From positions 930,001 through 994,000 of the forward strand of contig NZ_LT629757.1 in assembly GCF_900104965.1 (NCBI RefSeq): a stretch of DNA of 64,000 nt, given 5' to 3'. This document shows positions 25,700 through 32,796 of this stretch, one piece after another. The notes under the pieces are model-generated. The model had not been told where the DNA came from and ran no database searches. It saw nothing but the letters and a program-made list of their open reading frames with translations. A program made the translations under genes and the position numbers. Position 1 is the first letter of the stretch. Every line of letters starts with the position of its first letter. The stretch is from Nocardioides scoriae (GTDB taxonomy: Bacteria > Actinomycetota > Actinomycetes > Propionibacteriales > Nocardioidaceae).

Positions 25700-26125
25700 A
25701 TGAGCGACCCCCGCGCCGCCGACCACGCCGACGCCCTGACCAGGGCCGCCCTGGGAGTGCCGCTGGCACGCCACCTCGGGGCCGAGCTGGTCGACCCCGA
25801 CGACCCGGCGGCCGGCGTGCGCTGGACCGTGGGGGAGAACGCCGACAACCTCATCGGCAGCGCCCACGCGGCGGCGGTGTACGCCGTCGCGGAGCTGGCC
25901 GGCTTCGTGGCCGTCGCCCAGCACCTGGCTCCCGACGAGCACGCCGTCACGGTGGCGCAGTCGGCGCAGCTGGTCCGCGCCGCGCCGGTCGGCGCGACGG
26001 TGGTGGCGGTGGCGACGCTGGTGCGTCGTGGGCGGCGCACGGCGCACCTGACCGTCGAGGTCACGCTGGACGACGACGTGGTGGCGACGTACCAGCTGAC
26101 CAAGGCCGTGCTGGGGCCTCGCTGA
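25700..26125 (+). CDS. Hotdog-fold thioesterase-like protein (PaaI/DUF4442 type)
   Basis: The 141-residue protein starts MSDPRAADHADALTRAALG. The hotdog features are ENADNLIGSAHAAAVYAVAELAG (helix region) and LVRAAPVGATVVAVATLVRRGRRTAHLTVEV. It is probably an acyl-CoA thioesterase or a small-molecule binding relative; the substrate is unknown. It diverges from the MetX-like gene with about 100 nt between them. Confidence 0.75.
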   Translation: MSDPRAADHADALTRAALGVPLARHLGAELVDPDDPAAGVRWTVGENADNLIGSAHAAAVYAVAELAGFVAVAQHLAPDEHAVTVAQSAQLVRAAPVGATVVAVATLVRRGRRTAHLTVEVTLDDDVVATYQLTKAVLGPR

Positions 26126-26128
26126 CCG

Positions 26129-26317
26129 GCGCGGGACACCGCGTCGAGGGGCCCCCAGGGGTCGAGGCGCGGCCGTCGGGTCGCGGCGCAGCAGCAGCTG
26201 AAGATCGCCCAGTGGGCGATCCCGGCCATCACCGGCGTGCTCGTCGTCATGGGCGCCGTCCAGGGCGAGCAGCAGCGTCCCTCGCAGCAGCTCGTCGGTC
26301 GCCTGCGCCGCAGCTGA
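26129..26317 (+). pseudogene. Probable gene remnant with one membrane segment
   Basis: After the thioesterase stop one frame stays open to a TGA at 26315-26317 and reads QQQLKIAQWAIPAITGVL, then VVMGAVQGEQQRPSQQL and GRLRRS. It has good codon bias and one hydrophobic helix. There is no ATG, GTG or TTG before the conserved-looking part, so this looks like the 3' end of a small membrane-protein gene whose start has been lost. I do not recognise the family. It could instead use an unusual start such as CTG. Confidence 0.4.
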
Positions 26318-26411
26318 CCGACCCGGCGGTCGACGTGGCACCCACGTCGTCGTCCACCGAGGCGTCACCATGGTCGGGACCCGGTCGTGGTGGCGCCTCG
26401 CATCGTGCACG

Positions 26412-26447
26412 TGTCGCCGATAAGCGACATTATGTCAACTTGTGTCG
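26412..26447. repeat. A/T-rich inverted-repeat patch, possible insertion-element end
   Basis: TGTCGC (26412-26417) and GCGACA (26424-26429) are inverted, followed directly by the palindrome GACATTATGTC (26426-26436) and a further TGTGTCG. Composition is clearly lower in GC than its surroundings. Repeated TGTCG/GACA motifs resemble, to my eye, the ends of IS21-type elements. The stop codon of the neighbouring gene lies inside it. No transposase is present. Confidence 0.3.
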
Positions 26448-27098
26448 ATCGGGGGTGCCCGAACTCCTCCCTCGCTCGTCGGACCGCGCCTGGCGCACCG
26501 GCTGCCGCAGGATGGTCCGCCGCCTCGCAGGTGGGGTGCGCCGCACGTCGCTGAGGTAGACCTCGTGGTGGCGACCCGTCAGCCGCAGGCCGTGGCGCGG
26601 GACGAACTCGTGGTGCAGCTGCGCCAGCACGTCGGCCTCGTCGTCGAACGACCCGACGTGCAGCGTCTGGACGCAGCGTCCCTCGGACAGCGTCCGGTGC
26701 TCGAGGTCGTCGAGCCGCGACGGGCGCGCCCGGTGGGCCACCCGGGCCATGGCCTGGTCCACGTCGCTGGCGCCGAGCCAGTCCGGGACCATCAGCAGCA
26801 GCGTCCAGCTCCACTGGGACTTGTCGCGACGGCTGGTGAACGCCTCCATGTCCTCGGCCCACCACAGGCCCTCCAGTGGCGGGACCACGTAGTCGCGACC
26901 CCGCCCCTTGCTGGCGAGCTTCAGGGCGTACGCCACCGGGTAGGGCGCCAAGAGCGCCTCGGCGAAGGCCTCCCCGGCGGGGTCGCCGTGCCCGTCGAGC
27001 GCCAGGTAGGACAGGTCGGGCACGTCGAGCAGCCGGAGCTCGCCCACCCGGGCCCGGAACGGGTCCAGGGTCCGCTTCAGGTCCACCTTGTCGTTCAC
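26430..27098 (-). CDS. GyrI-like small-molecule-binding domain protein
   Basis: The 222-residue protein starts at a GTG overlapping the gntR stop (VNDKVDLKRTLDPFRARVGE). LRLLDVPDLSYLALDGHGDP, KGRGRDYVVPPLEGLWWAED and the C-terminal GRHHEVYLSDVRRTPPARRRTILRQPV match the stand-alone GyrI-like proteins of actinobacteria. These have a GyrI/SHV-fold that binds or hydrolyses small toxic molecules. The last residues (after RQPVRQARS) run into the A/T-rich patch at 26412-26447, where the TAA occurs. The original C-terminus may therefore have been replaced by an insertion. Confidence 0.78.
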   Translation of the reverse strand: MNDKVDLKRTLDPFRARVGELRLLDVPDLSYLALDGHGDPAGEAFAEALLAPYPVAYALKLASKGRGRDYVVPPLEGLWWAEDMEAFTSRRDKSQWSWTLLLMVPDWLGASDVDQAMARVAHRARPSRLDDLEHRTLSEGRCVQTLHVGSFDDEADVLAQLHHEFVPRHGLRLTGRHHEVYLSDVRRTPPARRRTILRQPVRQARSDERGRSSGTPDRHKLT

Positions 27099-27730
27099 GC
27101 CCGGTCCCCCTCCCGTGCGGCCAGGATCAGCCGCGTCGAGTGCTCGAGGTGGCGGCGCACGGCCGGCTCCCCCTCGACCTGCACCTGCGCCAGGTAGTCG
27201 TCGTGCTCGGCGACCAGCCGCGCCACGTCGTACGCCGGGCGCACGTGGACCAGCAGGAGCAGCATCTCGGCGTGCAGCCGGTCGTGGGCCTCGGTGACCC
27301 GCGGGCTGCCGGCCGCCGCGACCAGGGCGGCGTGGACGGCCGCGTGGGCCGCCGCCACCGCCGGCCAGTCGTCGGCCGGCTCCCCCGCCATCGCCGCGAC
27401 GGCCGCCCGCGCCGGCGCCAGCACCCGATCGGGCCAGCGGGTGCCGTGCTGCACGCGGAGCAGCCGCACGGCCTCGACCTCGAGGGCGCCGCGGAGCTGC
27501 TGCAGCGCCACCACGTCGGCGTCGGCGAAGCTGGTGACGCGGACCCCGCGGAAGGCCTCGGCGACGGCGAGCCGCTCGGCCACCAGGCCCGCCAGCGCGG
27601 CGCGGACGGTGTGGCGCGAGTGGCCGGTGCGCGCCGCCAGGTCCTCCTCGCGCAGCGGCGCCCCGGGAGCGAGCTCGCCGCGCAGCACCTCCACCCGCAG
27701 CGCCGCGGTCAGCCCCGCCGCCGCGCTCAC
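27095..27730 (-). CDS. GntR family regulator (FCD type)
   Basis: The 211-residue repressor or activator has an N-terminal winged helix (residues about 5-70, with LREEDLAARTGHSRHTVRAAL as the recognition region) and an all-helical FCD ligand domain with the usual Asp/His metal-site pattern (LRGALEVEAVRL, AHAAVHAALVAAA, HDDYLAQVQVEG). It overlaps the DMT transporter and GyrI-like genes by 4 nt each. A palindrome of FadR/GntR type lies just upstream of the transporter gene, so the operon is probably autoregulated. Confidence 0.85.
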   Translation of the reverse strand: MSAAAGLTAALRVEVLRGELAPGAPLREEDLAARTGHSRHTVRAALAGLVAERLAVAEAFRGVRVTSFADADVVALQQLRGALEVEAVRLLRVQHGTRWPDRVLAPARAAVAAMAGEPADDWPAVAAAHAAVHAALVAAAGSPRVTEAHDRLHAEMLLLLVHVRPAYDVARLVAEHDDYLAQVQVEGEPAVRRHLEHSTRLILAAREGDRA

Positions 27731-28695
27731 GTGCGGCTCCCCGTCGTGGGGGTGAGAGGGCGCTCGGGCGCCCCCTGGCCCTCACGACCCCGACCGGTGA
27801 GCACGGCCAGGCCCGCCGCCAGCACCAGCAGTCCCAGCCCGGTCGCGACCCCCAGCCGCTCCCCCAGCACGCCGACGCCGAGCAGGGTGGCGCACAGCGG
27901 CTCGGCCAGGGTCAGCGTCGCCACGGTCGTGGCCGGCAGCCGGGCCAGGCCCCAGCCGAAGAGCAGGTAGGCGACCGTCGTGGTCACCACGCCGAGCCAC
28001 AGCACGAGCAGCAGGCCGTCGCGCCCGAGCAGCCAGGTCGGCCCCGTGGCCAGCAGCAGCGGCAGCGCGACGACGGCCGCGAGCCCGAACATCGCCCCCA
28101 TGGTGGCCCCGGAGGCCCAGCCCCGGTCGAGCAGCTCCTTGCCGGTCAGCGCGTAGACGGCGTACGACGCGCCGGCGCCGACCGACCACAGCACCCCCGC
28201 CCCGGCGACGTCGCCACCGCTGCCGAGCGCCCCGCCCGCGCCGCCGACGAGGGCGACCCCGACCAGGGCCAGCGCGGTGGCCAGCAGCCACTGCGACCCG
28301 GGCACGCGGCGTCGCAGCAGCGCGTCGCCCAGTCCGGTGACGACGGGCGCCGAGCCCAGCGCCACGACCGTGCCGACGGCGACGCCGTTGTCGGCCGTGC
28401 CGGCGAAGAACGTCGGCTGGTAGGCCAGCACGCCCAGTGCGCCGACACCCACCAGCGCGGTGGTCGGCACGCGTGCGAGCGCACCGCGGGTGGGCTCCTC
28501 CCCCGCGCCCGACGGCGGCCCCGTGGTGGTCGACCGGGGACCGAGCCGCCACCAGCCGGCGAGCAGGGCGCCCCCCAGCAGCACCCGCGCGAGCCCGACG
28601 GCCAGCGGCGAGGCGCCGACGTCCGCCAGCTCCTGGGCGGTGCCGGTCGTGGCGAAGCACAGGGCCGCCAGCAGGACGGCGAGGACGGCACGCAC
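27727..28695 (-). CDS. EamA/DMT-family transporter
   Basis: The protein of about 322 residues has ten predicted helices in two EamA repeats, e.g. ALCFATTGTAQELA at the start and WSVGAGASYAVYALTGKEL beginning the second half. These transporters move metabolites or drugs across the membrane. I prefer the GTG at 28693-28695 (VRAVLAVLLAAL); a TTG at 28713 lies inside the operator. It is first in the transporter-gntR-GyrI-like run, so efflux of a compound sensed by GntR is a reasonable guess. Confidence 0.83.
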   Translation of the reverse strand: MRAVLAVLLAALCFATTGTAQELADVGASPLAVGLARVLLGGALLAGWWRLGPRSTTTGPPSGAGEEPTRGALARVPTTALVGVGALGVLAYQPTFFAGTADNGVAVGTVVALGSAPVVTGLGDALLRRRVPGSQWLLATALALVGVALVGGAGGALGSGGDVAGAGVLWSVGAGASYAVYALTGKELLDRGWASGATMGAMFGLAAVVALPLLLATGPTWLLGRDGLLLVLWLGVVTTTVAYLLFGWGLARLPATTVATLTLAEPLCATLLGVGVLGERLGVATGLGLLVLAAGLAVLTGRGREGQGAPERPLTPTTGSRT

Positions 28696-28699
28696 CCCT

Positions 28700-28716
28700 G
28701 GATTGTTGCACAATCC
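28700..28716 (-). promoter_or_regulatory. GntR/FadR-type operator palindrome
   Basis: GGATTGT (28700-28706), 3-nt centre, ACAATCC (28710-28716). The core TTGTNNNACAA is the usual spacing for FCD-type GntR proteins. It sits in the 27-nt gap between the DinB-like stop and the transporter start, so binding there would control the transporter-gntR-GyrI unit. Confidence 0.65.
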
Positions 28717-28722
28717 GAGGAG

Positions 28723-29262
28723 CTACTCCCCGACCTGGCCGTCGATCGACTCGCGGACCAGGTCGGCGTGGCCGTTGTGCCGGCAGTACTCCTCGACCAG
28801 GTGGACCACGATCCAGCGCAGCCGGAGCCCCTCGAGCCGACCGGGCCGGGCGGCCGGCGCGTCGAGGCCGTCGGGGCCCGCGAGGGCGTCGGCGACCACC
28901 TGGCGGGAGCGGGCCACGGCGGCGTCGAGCAGGGCCTCCACCGCGGCCGGGCCGTCGTCGGCCGCGCTGTGCCAGTCCCAGTCGGGGTCGGCGTCCCAGT
29001 CGGCCGACGCCCACGGCTCGGGCGCGTCGCGTCCGGCGAAGACCTGGGTCGTCCACCAGTCCTCGACGTAGGCCAGGTGCTTGGCCATCCCGCCCAGCGT
29101 GATCCCGGACGGCGCCAGCCGCTGGTCGCGCTGGGCCGCGGTGAGCCCCGCCGTCTTCATCCGGAAGATCGTCCGGTGGAACTCCAGGAAGCCGAGCAGC
29201 ACCTCGGCCTCGGACCCGCCCGCGGGCGGGTCGGTGCGCGGGTCCGGCACGTCGGCGGTCAC
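28723..29262 (-). CDS. DinB/DUF664 family protein (mycothiol-transferase type)
   Basis: The 179-residue four-helix protein belongs to the DinB superfamily. GGMAKHLAYVEDWW supplies the first conserved His, and IVVHLVEEYCRHNGHADLVRESIDGQVGE supplies the HxxxH pair of the metal site. In actinobacteria DUF664 proteins include mycothiol S-transferases. The GTG start at 29262 overlaps the DUF2695 stop by 4 nt. Confidence 0.83.
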   Translation of the reverse strand: MTADVPDPRTDPPAGGSEAEVLLGFLEFHRTIFRMKTAGLTAAQRDQRLAPSGITLGGMAKHLAYVEDWWTTQVFAGRDAPEPWASADWDADPDWDWHSAADDGPAAVEALLDAAVARSRQVVADALAGPDGLDAPAARPGRLEGLRLRWIVVHLVEEYCRHNGHADLVRESIDGQVGE

Positions 29263-29699
29263 CCTCCGACCCCGGTCGTCGCCCGGCGTGGGGCCGGCAC
29301 CCGCTCCCAGTGGCGGCACGGCCTGGCCGAGGTGCGGCGCACGCCGGCACACGTCGGCCAGCGGTCGGGCGGGCCGAGCTCGTCGGTGTGGACGTCGCGG
29401 ACCAGCTGGTCGCGCACGAGCGTGAAGGAGGTGGTCACCACCCCACAGTCGCAGTCCGCCCCCGTCGTGGCCAGGCGTCGGACCAGCGCGGTGGCGGGCG
29501 GCACCCGGACCTCGACGAAGCGCCCGGCCCACCGCAGGGTGCCGTCGCACCCGAGCTCGTCGACCGCGCGGGCCACGAAGCACAGCGCGCACTCCCCCTC
29601 CTGCGGGTCGAGGCCGGGCCCCGCCGCGGGCCCCGCCGCGGGCCCCGCCGCGGGGTCGGTCGTGGGGCCTGTTGTGGGGCCCGTGGTCGGGTCGGTCAC
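29259..29699 (-). CDS. DUF2695 domain protein with repetitive N-terminus
   Basis: The 146-residue protein has an N-terminal stretch of TTGP/AAGP repeats encoded by a 12-bp DNA repeat. A small domain follows with ALCFVARAVDELGCDGTLR and TTGADCDCGVVTTSF, matching DUF2695, whose function is unknown. The Cys residues (ECALC, CDC) could bind metal. The C-terminal 40 residues are basic. GTGA overlaps join it to DUF1697 and DinB. Confidence 0.6.
   Translation of the reverse strand: MTDPTTGPTTGPTTDPAAGPAAGPAAGPGLDPQEGECALCFVARAVDELGCDGTLRWAGRFVEVRVPPATALVRRLATTGADCDCGVVTTSFTLVRDQLVRDVHTDELGPPDRWPTCAGVRRTSARPCRHWERVPAPRRATTGVGG
29616..29687. repeat. 12-bp in-frame tandem repeat (six units)
   Basis: Three perfect copies of GGGCCCCGCCGC at 29616-29651 are followed by three degenerate ones to 29687. 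They encode the (T/A)(T/A)GP repeats at the start of the DUF2695 protein. Because the unit is 12 bp, slippage would change the protein by whole four-residue steps. Confidence 0.85.
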
Positions 29700-30238
29700 C
29701 GCAGGCCCAGCCGCTCGGCGAGCGCCAGCGTGGTGCGCCAGTTGCGCAGCGTCAGCGACCCGTAGACCGGCGTGCCGATGACCTGGCCCACCCGGCTGCG
29801 GGTGGCCAGGGCCGAGACCCGCCGGTGGTAGAAGGCGTGCTGCCCGTAGGTCACGACGTCGACGTCGGGGTGCTCGGGCACGCAGGGCCGCACGTCGTCG
29901 GCGCCGACGCCCATGTAGAACCCGACCAGGTAGCGGTAGGTGTCGTCGTCCTCGCCGAACCCCGCCGGCGCCTCGTCGAGCACCGCGGCACACGTCGTCG
30001 GGTCGAGCGCGAGCGCCCGGACCACCGCGGAGTCGAGGGAGAACACGGTCGGCAGCAGCTCCTCGACCACCGCCTCCACCTCGCTCGCCGGCAGGGGCGA
30101 CTCCAGCACCACGTTGCCCGAGGCGATGTAGGTGCTGACCTGCTCGAAGTGCGCGGACAGGTGGTGGCGCAGGTCGGCCATGGGGACCTTGTTGCGGCCC
30201 CCGACGTTGATGCCGCGGAGCAGCACGGCGTAGCGCAT
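29696..30238 (-). CDS. DUF1697 protein
   Basis: The 180-residue cytoplasmic protein starts MRYAVLLRGINVGGRNKVPMADLR, the hallmark of DUF1697, with YIASGNVVLES following. Its function is unknown; homologues are widespread single-domain proteins. It is the first gene of the reverse-strand run DUF1697-DUF2695-DinB. Confidence 0.9.
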   Translation of the reverse strand: MRYAVLLRGINVGGRNKVPMADLRHHLSAHFEQVSTYIASGNVVLESPLPASEVEAVVEELLPTVFSLDSAVVRALALDPTTCAAVLDEAPAGFGEDDDTYRYLVGFYMGVGADDVRPCVPEHPDVDVVTYGQHAFYHRRVSALATRSRVGQVIGTPVYGSLTLRNWRTTLALAERLGLR

Positions 30239-30343
30239 GGCCGCAGGCTAGACCCGGCCACCGACAGCCGCCCGGACGTGCCGCGGACGTGGCCCTGATC
30301 ACCACCGTGCCCCGGCGCCGTGGTGCGGAGCCGGCCCGCGAGT

Positions 30344-30373
30344 GGGTACGTGTCGACGTGCCTTCCCGTACCC
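30344..30373 (+). promoter_or_regulatory. Inverted repeat before the carotenoid operon
   Basis: GGGTACG (30344-30350) and CGTACCC (30367-30373) are inverted with a 16-nt spacer, ending 16 nt before the operon's GTG. It could be an operator or a leader hairpin. GGGTAC also resembles the -10 element of actinobacterial SigB/SigF-type promoters, but I see no good GTTT upstream. Confidence 0.4.
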
Positions 30374-30389
30374 GCCTCGTGCCGCCCCG

Positions 30390-31238
30390 GTGAGCCGGGC
30401 CTGGACCGGTGAGGTCCGAGCCGTGGTCCAGGGCGTGCGCCGCACCCTGGGCGGTCGTGACCTGGCCGCTGCCGCGGCGACCACGACCTACTTCGCCGGC
30501 ATCGCCGTCGTGCCGTGGCTGCTGCTCGGCGCCTGGACCCTGACCTGGTGGTCGGGCCCCGAGGCCGCCCTCGACCGGCTGCTCGCGCTGCGGGTGCTGG
30601 TGCCCGACGACATGGGTGCCCGACCGGCGTACGACGTGCTGGTGCGGGCCGGCGCGGGCGTCGGCCCGCTCGGCGCGCTGGTGCTGCTCTTCCCTGCGTC
30701 GTTCTACGGCGAGGGGCTGCGCCGGGCCTGCCTGGCGCTCGCGCCGCAGGACGACCGCTGGACCGGGTGGCGGGCCCGGGTCGCGATGACGCTGACCGCG
30801 GTCGCGGTGCCGGCGCTCGCCGCGGCGTACGTCGGGGTGGGCGGGTGGCTGCGCCCCCTGTCCCCCGGCGGCGGCGGTGGCGGCGCGGCCGACCTGCTGG
30901 TGAGGGTGCTGGTCGGCTTCACCACCACCTGGCTGGTGCTCTCCGTCGTGCTGACGTGGCTGTTCCTGACCGTCGCGCCCGGTCGCCCGCGCTGGTGGGT
31001 GGCCGTCGTCGGTGGCCTGGCCACGGGCTCGTTCCTGGCCGGCTTCCTGCAGGGCTTCTGGCTCTTCCTGTCGCTGCCGGTCGACGTCGGCCTGCCGTTC
31101 GCCGGCATCGGCGTGGTGGGCGGGGTGGTCGCGGTGGGGCTGTGGCTCTACGTGCTCCACGTCTTCCTGCTGGTGGGCTGGGCGGCGACGCGCTCCCTGC
31201 ACGACCGGGTCGAGGCCCACCGGGTGGGGGTCGCGTGA
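30390..31238 (+). CDS. YihY/BrkB-family membrane protein
   Basis: The 282-residue protein has about six hydrophobic segments. VVQGVRRTLGGRDLAAAAATTTYFAGIAVVPW is the typical YihY/BrkB opening, and FPASFYGEGLRRA and LHVFLLVGWAATRSL are also conserved positions. The family's function is undefined. It starts at GTG 30390-30392 (VSRAWTGEVRA) and heads a run of five genes overlapping by 4 nt each. That links a BrkB-type protein to carotenoid modification, perhaps in envelope placement of the pigment (inference). Confidence 0.82.
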   Translation: MSRAWTGEVRAVVQGVRRTLGGRDLAAAAATTTYFAGIAVVPWLLLGAWTLTWWSGPEAALDRLLALRVLVPDDMGARPAYDVLVRAGAGVGPLGALVLLFPASFYGEGLRRACLALAPQDDRWTGWRARVAMTLTAVAVPALAAAYVGVGGWLRPLSPGGGGGGAADLLVRVLVGFTTTWLVLSVVLTWLFLTVAPGRPRWWVAVVGGLATGSFLAGFLQGFWLFLSLPVDVGLPFAGIGVVGGVVAVGLWLYVLHVFLLVGWAATRSLHDRVEAHRVGVA

Positions 31239-31918
31239 GCACCGTCGAGCTCCGGGTGTGGGGCGTGCCGCGCACCGGGCCGGCGCTGCTGCGGATGGCG
31301 AGCGGCCGGCGCGGGCTGCGCGGCCTGCCGGGCCTGCGCTTCGCCAAGCTGCTCGGCACCGGCCGCGGCCGGACCTTCACCCCCGGCGACGCCGACCCCC
31401 ACCACTGGGCGCTGCTCACCGTGTGGGACGACGACGCGGCGCTGGACCGCCGGTCCCACGGGCCCGTCGTGGACGCCTGGACGGGGGCCAGCGACGAGGA
31501 GCTCGTGGTCCGGATGCGACCGCTGGCCATCCGGGGCCTGTGGTCCGGACGCCGGCCGTTCGACGGCCTCGAGGTCGCCGGGCCGGGCCACGACGGCCCG
31601 GTCGCGGTGCTCACCCGCGCCCGGCTCCGGCCGACCCGGGCGCTGTCGTTCTGGAGGGCGGTGCCGCCCGTGGTGCCCGACCTGCACGACGCCCGCGGGC
31701 TGCGCCTGGCCCTCGGCGTCGGCGAGGCCCCGGTGGCGCTGCAGGGCACCTTCTCGCTGTGGGACTCGGCGGACGACGTCGTCGCCTTCGCCCACGGCAG
31801 CGCCGCCCACCGCGAGGTGGTGCGGCGCACCCGCCCCGAGCGGTGGTACGCCGAGGAGCTCTTCGCCCGGCTGGCCGTCGACTCGGTCGCGGGCACCCAC
31901 CGCGGGGTGGCGCCGTGA
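31235..31918 (+). CDS. Spheroidene monooxygenase (CrtA)-like protein
   Basis: The 227-residue protein resembles CrtA, the acyclic carotenoid 2-ketolase. Features are LRFAKLLGTGRGRTFTPGDA near residue 32, HHWALLTVWDD, LSFWRAVPP and YAEELFARLAV at the C-terminus. CrtA oxidises C-2 of spheroidene-type carotenoids. The actinobacterial relatives are little studied and could act on another position. The GTG start overlaps the BrkB stop. Placement with cruF and crtI supports a pigment role. Confidence 0.75.
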   Translation: MSTVELRVWGVPRTGPALLRMASGRRGLRGLPGLRFAKLLGTGRGRTFTPGDADPHHWALLTVWDDDAALDRRSHGPVVDAWTGASDEELVVRMRPLAIRGLWSGRRPFDGLEVAGPGHDGPVAVLTRARLRPTRALSFWRAVPPVVPDLHDARGLRLALGVGEAPVALQGTFSLWDSADDVVAFAHGSAAHREVVRRTRPERWYAEELFARLAVDSVAGTHRGVAP

Positions 31919-32796
31919 GCGTGGTGAGGATCGCCGGTGGCGTGACCACCGCGGCGCCGCAGCGCTCGGTGCTGCTCGCGTGGCTGCTCGCGGGCGCGGG
32001 CATCCTGAGCCAGGTCATGTTCCCGCTCACCGGCGGCGGCACGCTGCCGCTGACCGTGGCGGCCGTGGTGCTGCTGGCCGGGGCCTCGGTGGCCCACGCC
32101 TGGGTCTCCCGCGGGGCGGCGACGGCGCTCGCGCTGGTCGGGGTGGCCGGGGGCCTGGGACTGGTCGCCGAGGCGGTCGGGGTCGCGACGGGGTTCCCGT
32201 TCGGCGGCTACGACTACACCGGCACCCTCGGTCCGGAGGTGCTCGGCGTGCCCGTCCTGGTGCCGCTGGCCTGGACGATGATGGCCTGGCCCGCGCTGCT
32301 CGTCGCCCGGGTGCTGGTGCGCGGCCTGGTCCGGGAGCCGGGAGGCTGGCGCGCCCGCGCCGCGACCACCGCGGTGGCGGCCTGGGCGCTGACGGCCTGG
32401 GACGTCTTCCTCGACCCCCAGATGGTCGACGCCGGCCACTGGGCCTGGGACACGCCCGCTCCCCACCTGCCCGGCGTGGAGGGCATCCCGCTGACCAACT
32501 TCGCCGGCTGGCTGGCCGTGGCCGCGCTCCTCACCGGCGTGCTCGACCTGGTCGTGGACTGCCTCGTCGACCCGGACCTGGCCCGCCACCGGCCCTCCCT
32601 GCCCGAGGTGCTGCAGCGCGACTCCGTGCCGGTGACGGTCTACCTGTGGACCTACGCCTCCTCCGTCATGGCCAACGCCGTGTTCTTCGGCCGCCCGAGC
32701 GTGGCCCTCGTGGGTGCGCTGGTCATGGGCGTGGTCGCGGTGCCGCTGGCCCGCCGGGCCTGGCTCGCCCGGCGCGACCTCGGGGCGGGCTGGTGA
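31915..32796 (+). CDS. cruF: Carotenoid hydratase CruF-like membrane protein
   Basis: The 293-residue membrane protein has about seven hydrophobic segments and the CruF/DUF422 motifs FPFGGYDYTGTLGP, VPLAWTMMAWPAL and WDVFLDPQMVDAGHWAW. CruF/CrtC-like bisanhydrobacterioruberin hydratases add water across the terminal double bond to give 1-hydroxy carotenoids, which can then be glycosylated. The GTG start overlaps the CrtA-like stop (GTGA). Confidence 0.85.
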   Translation: MSVVRIAGGVTTAAPQRSVLLAWLLAGAGILSQVMFPLTGGGTLPLTVAAVVLLAGASVAHAWVSRGAATALALVGVAGGLGLVAEAVGVATGFPFGGYDYTGTLGPEVLGVPVLVPLAWTMMAWPALLVARVLVRGLVREPGGWRARAATTAVAAWALTAWDVFLDPQMVDAGHWAWDTPAPHLPGVEGIPLTNFAGWLAVAALLTGVLDLVVDCLVDPDLARHRPSLPEVLQRDSVPVTVYLWTYASSVMANAVFFGRPSVALVGALVMGVVAVPLARRAWLARRDLGAGW

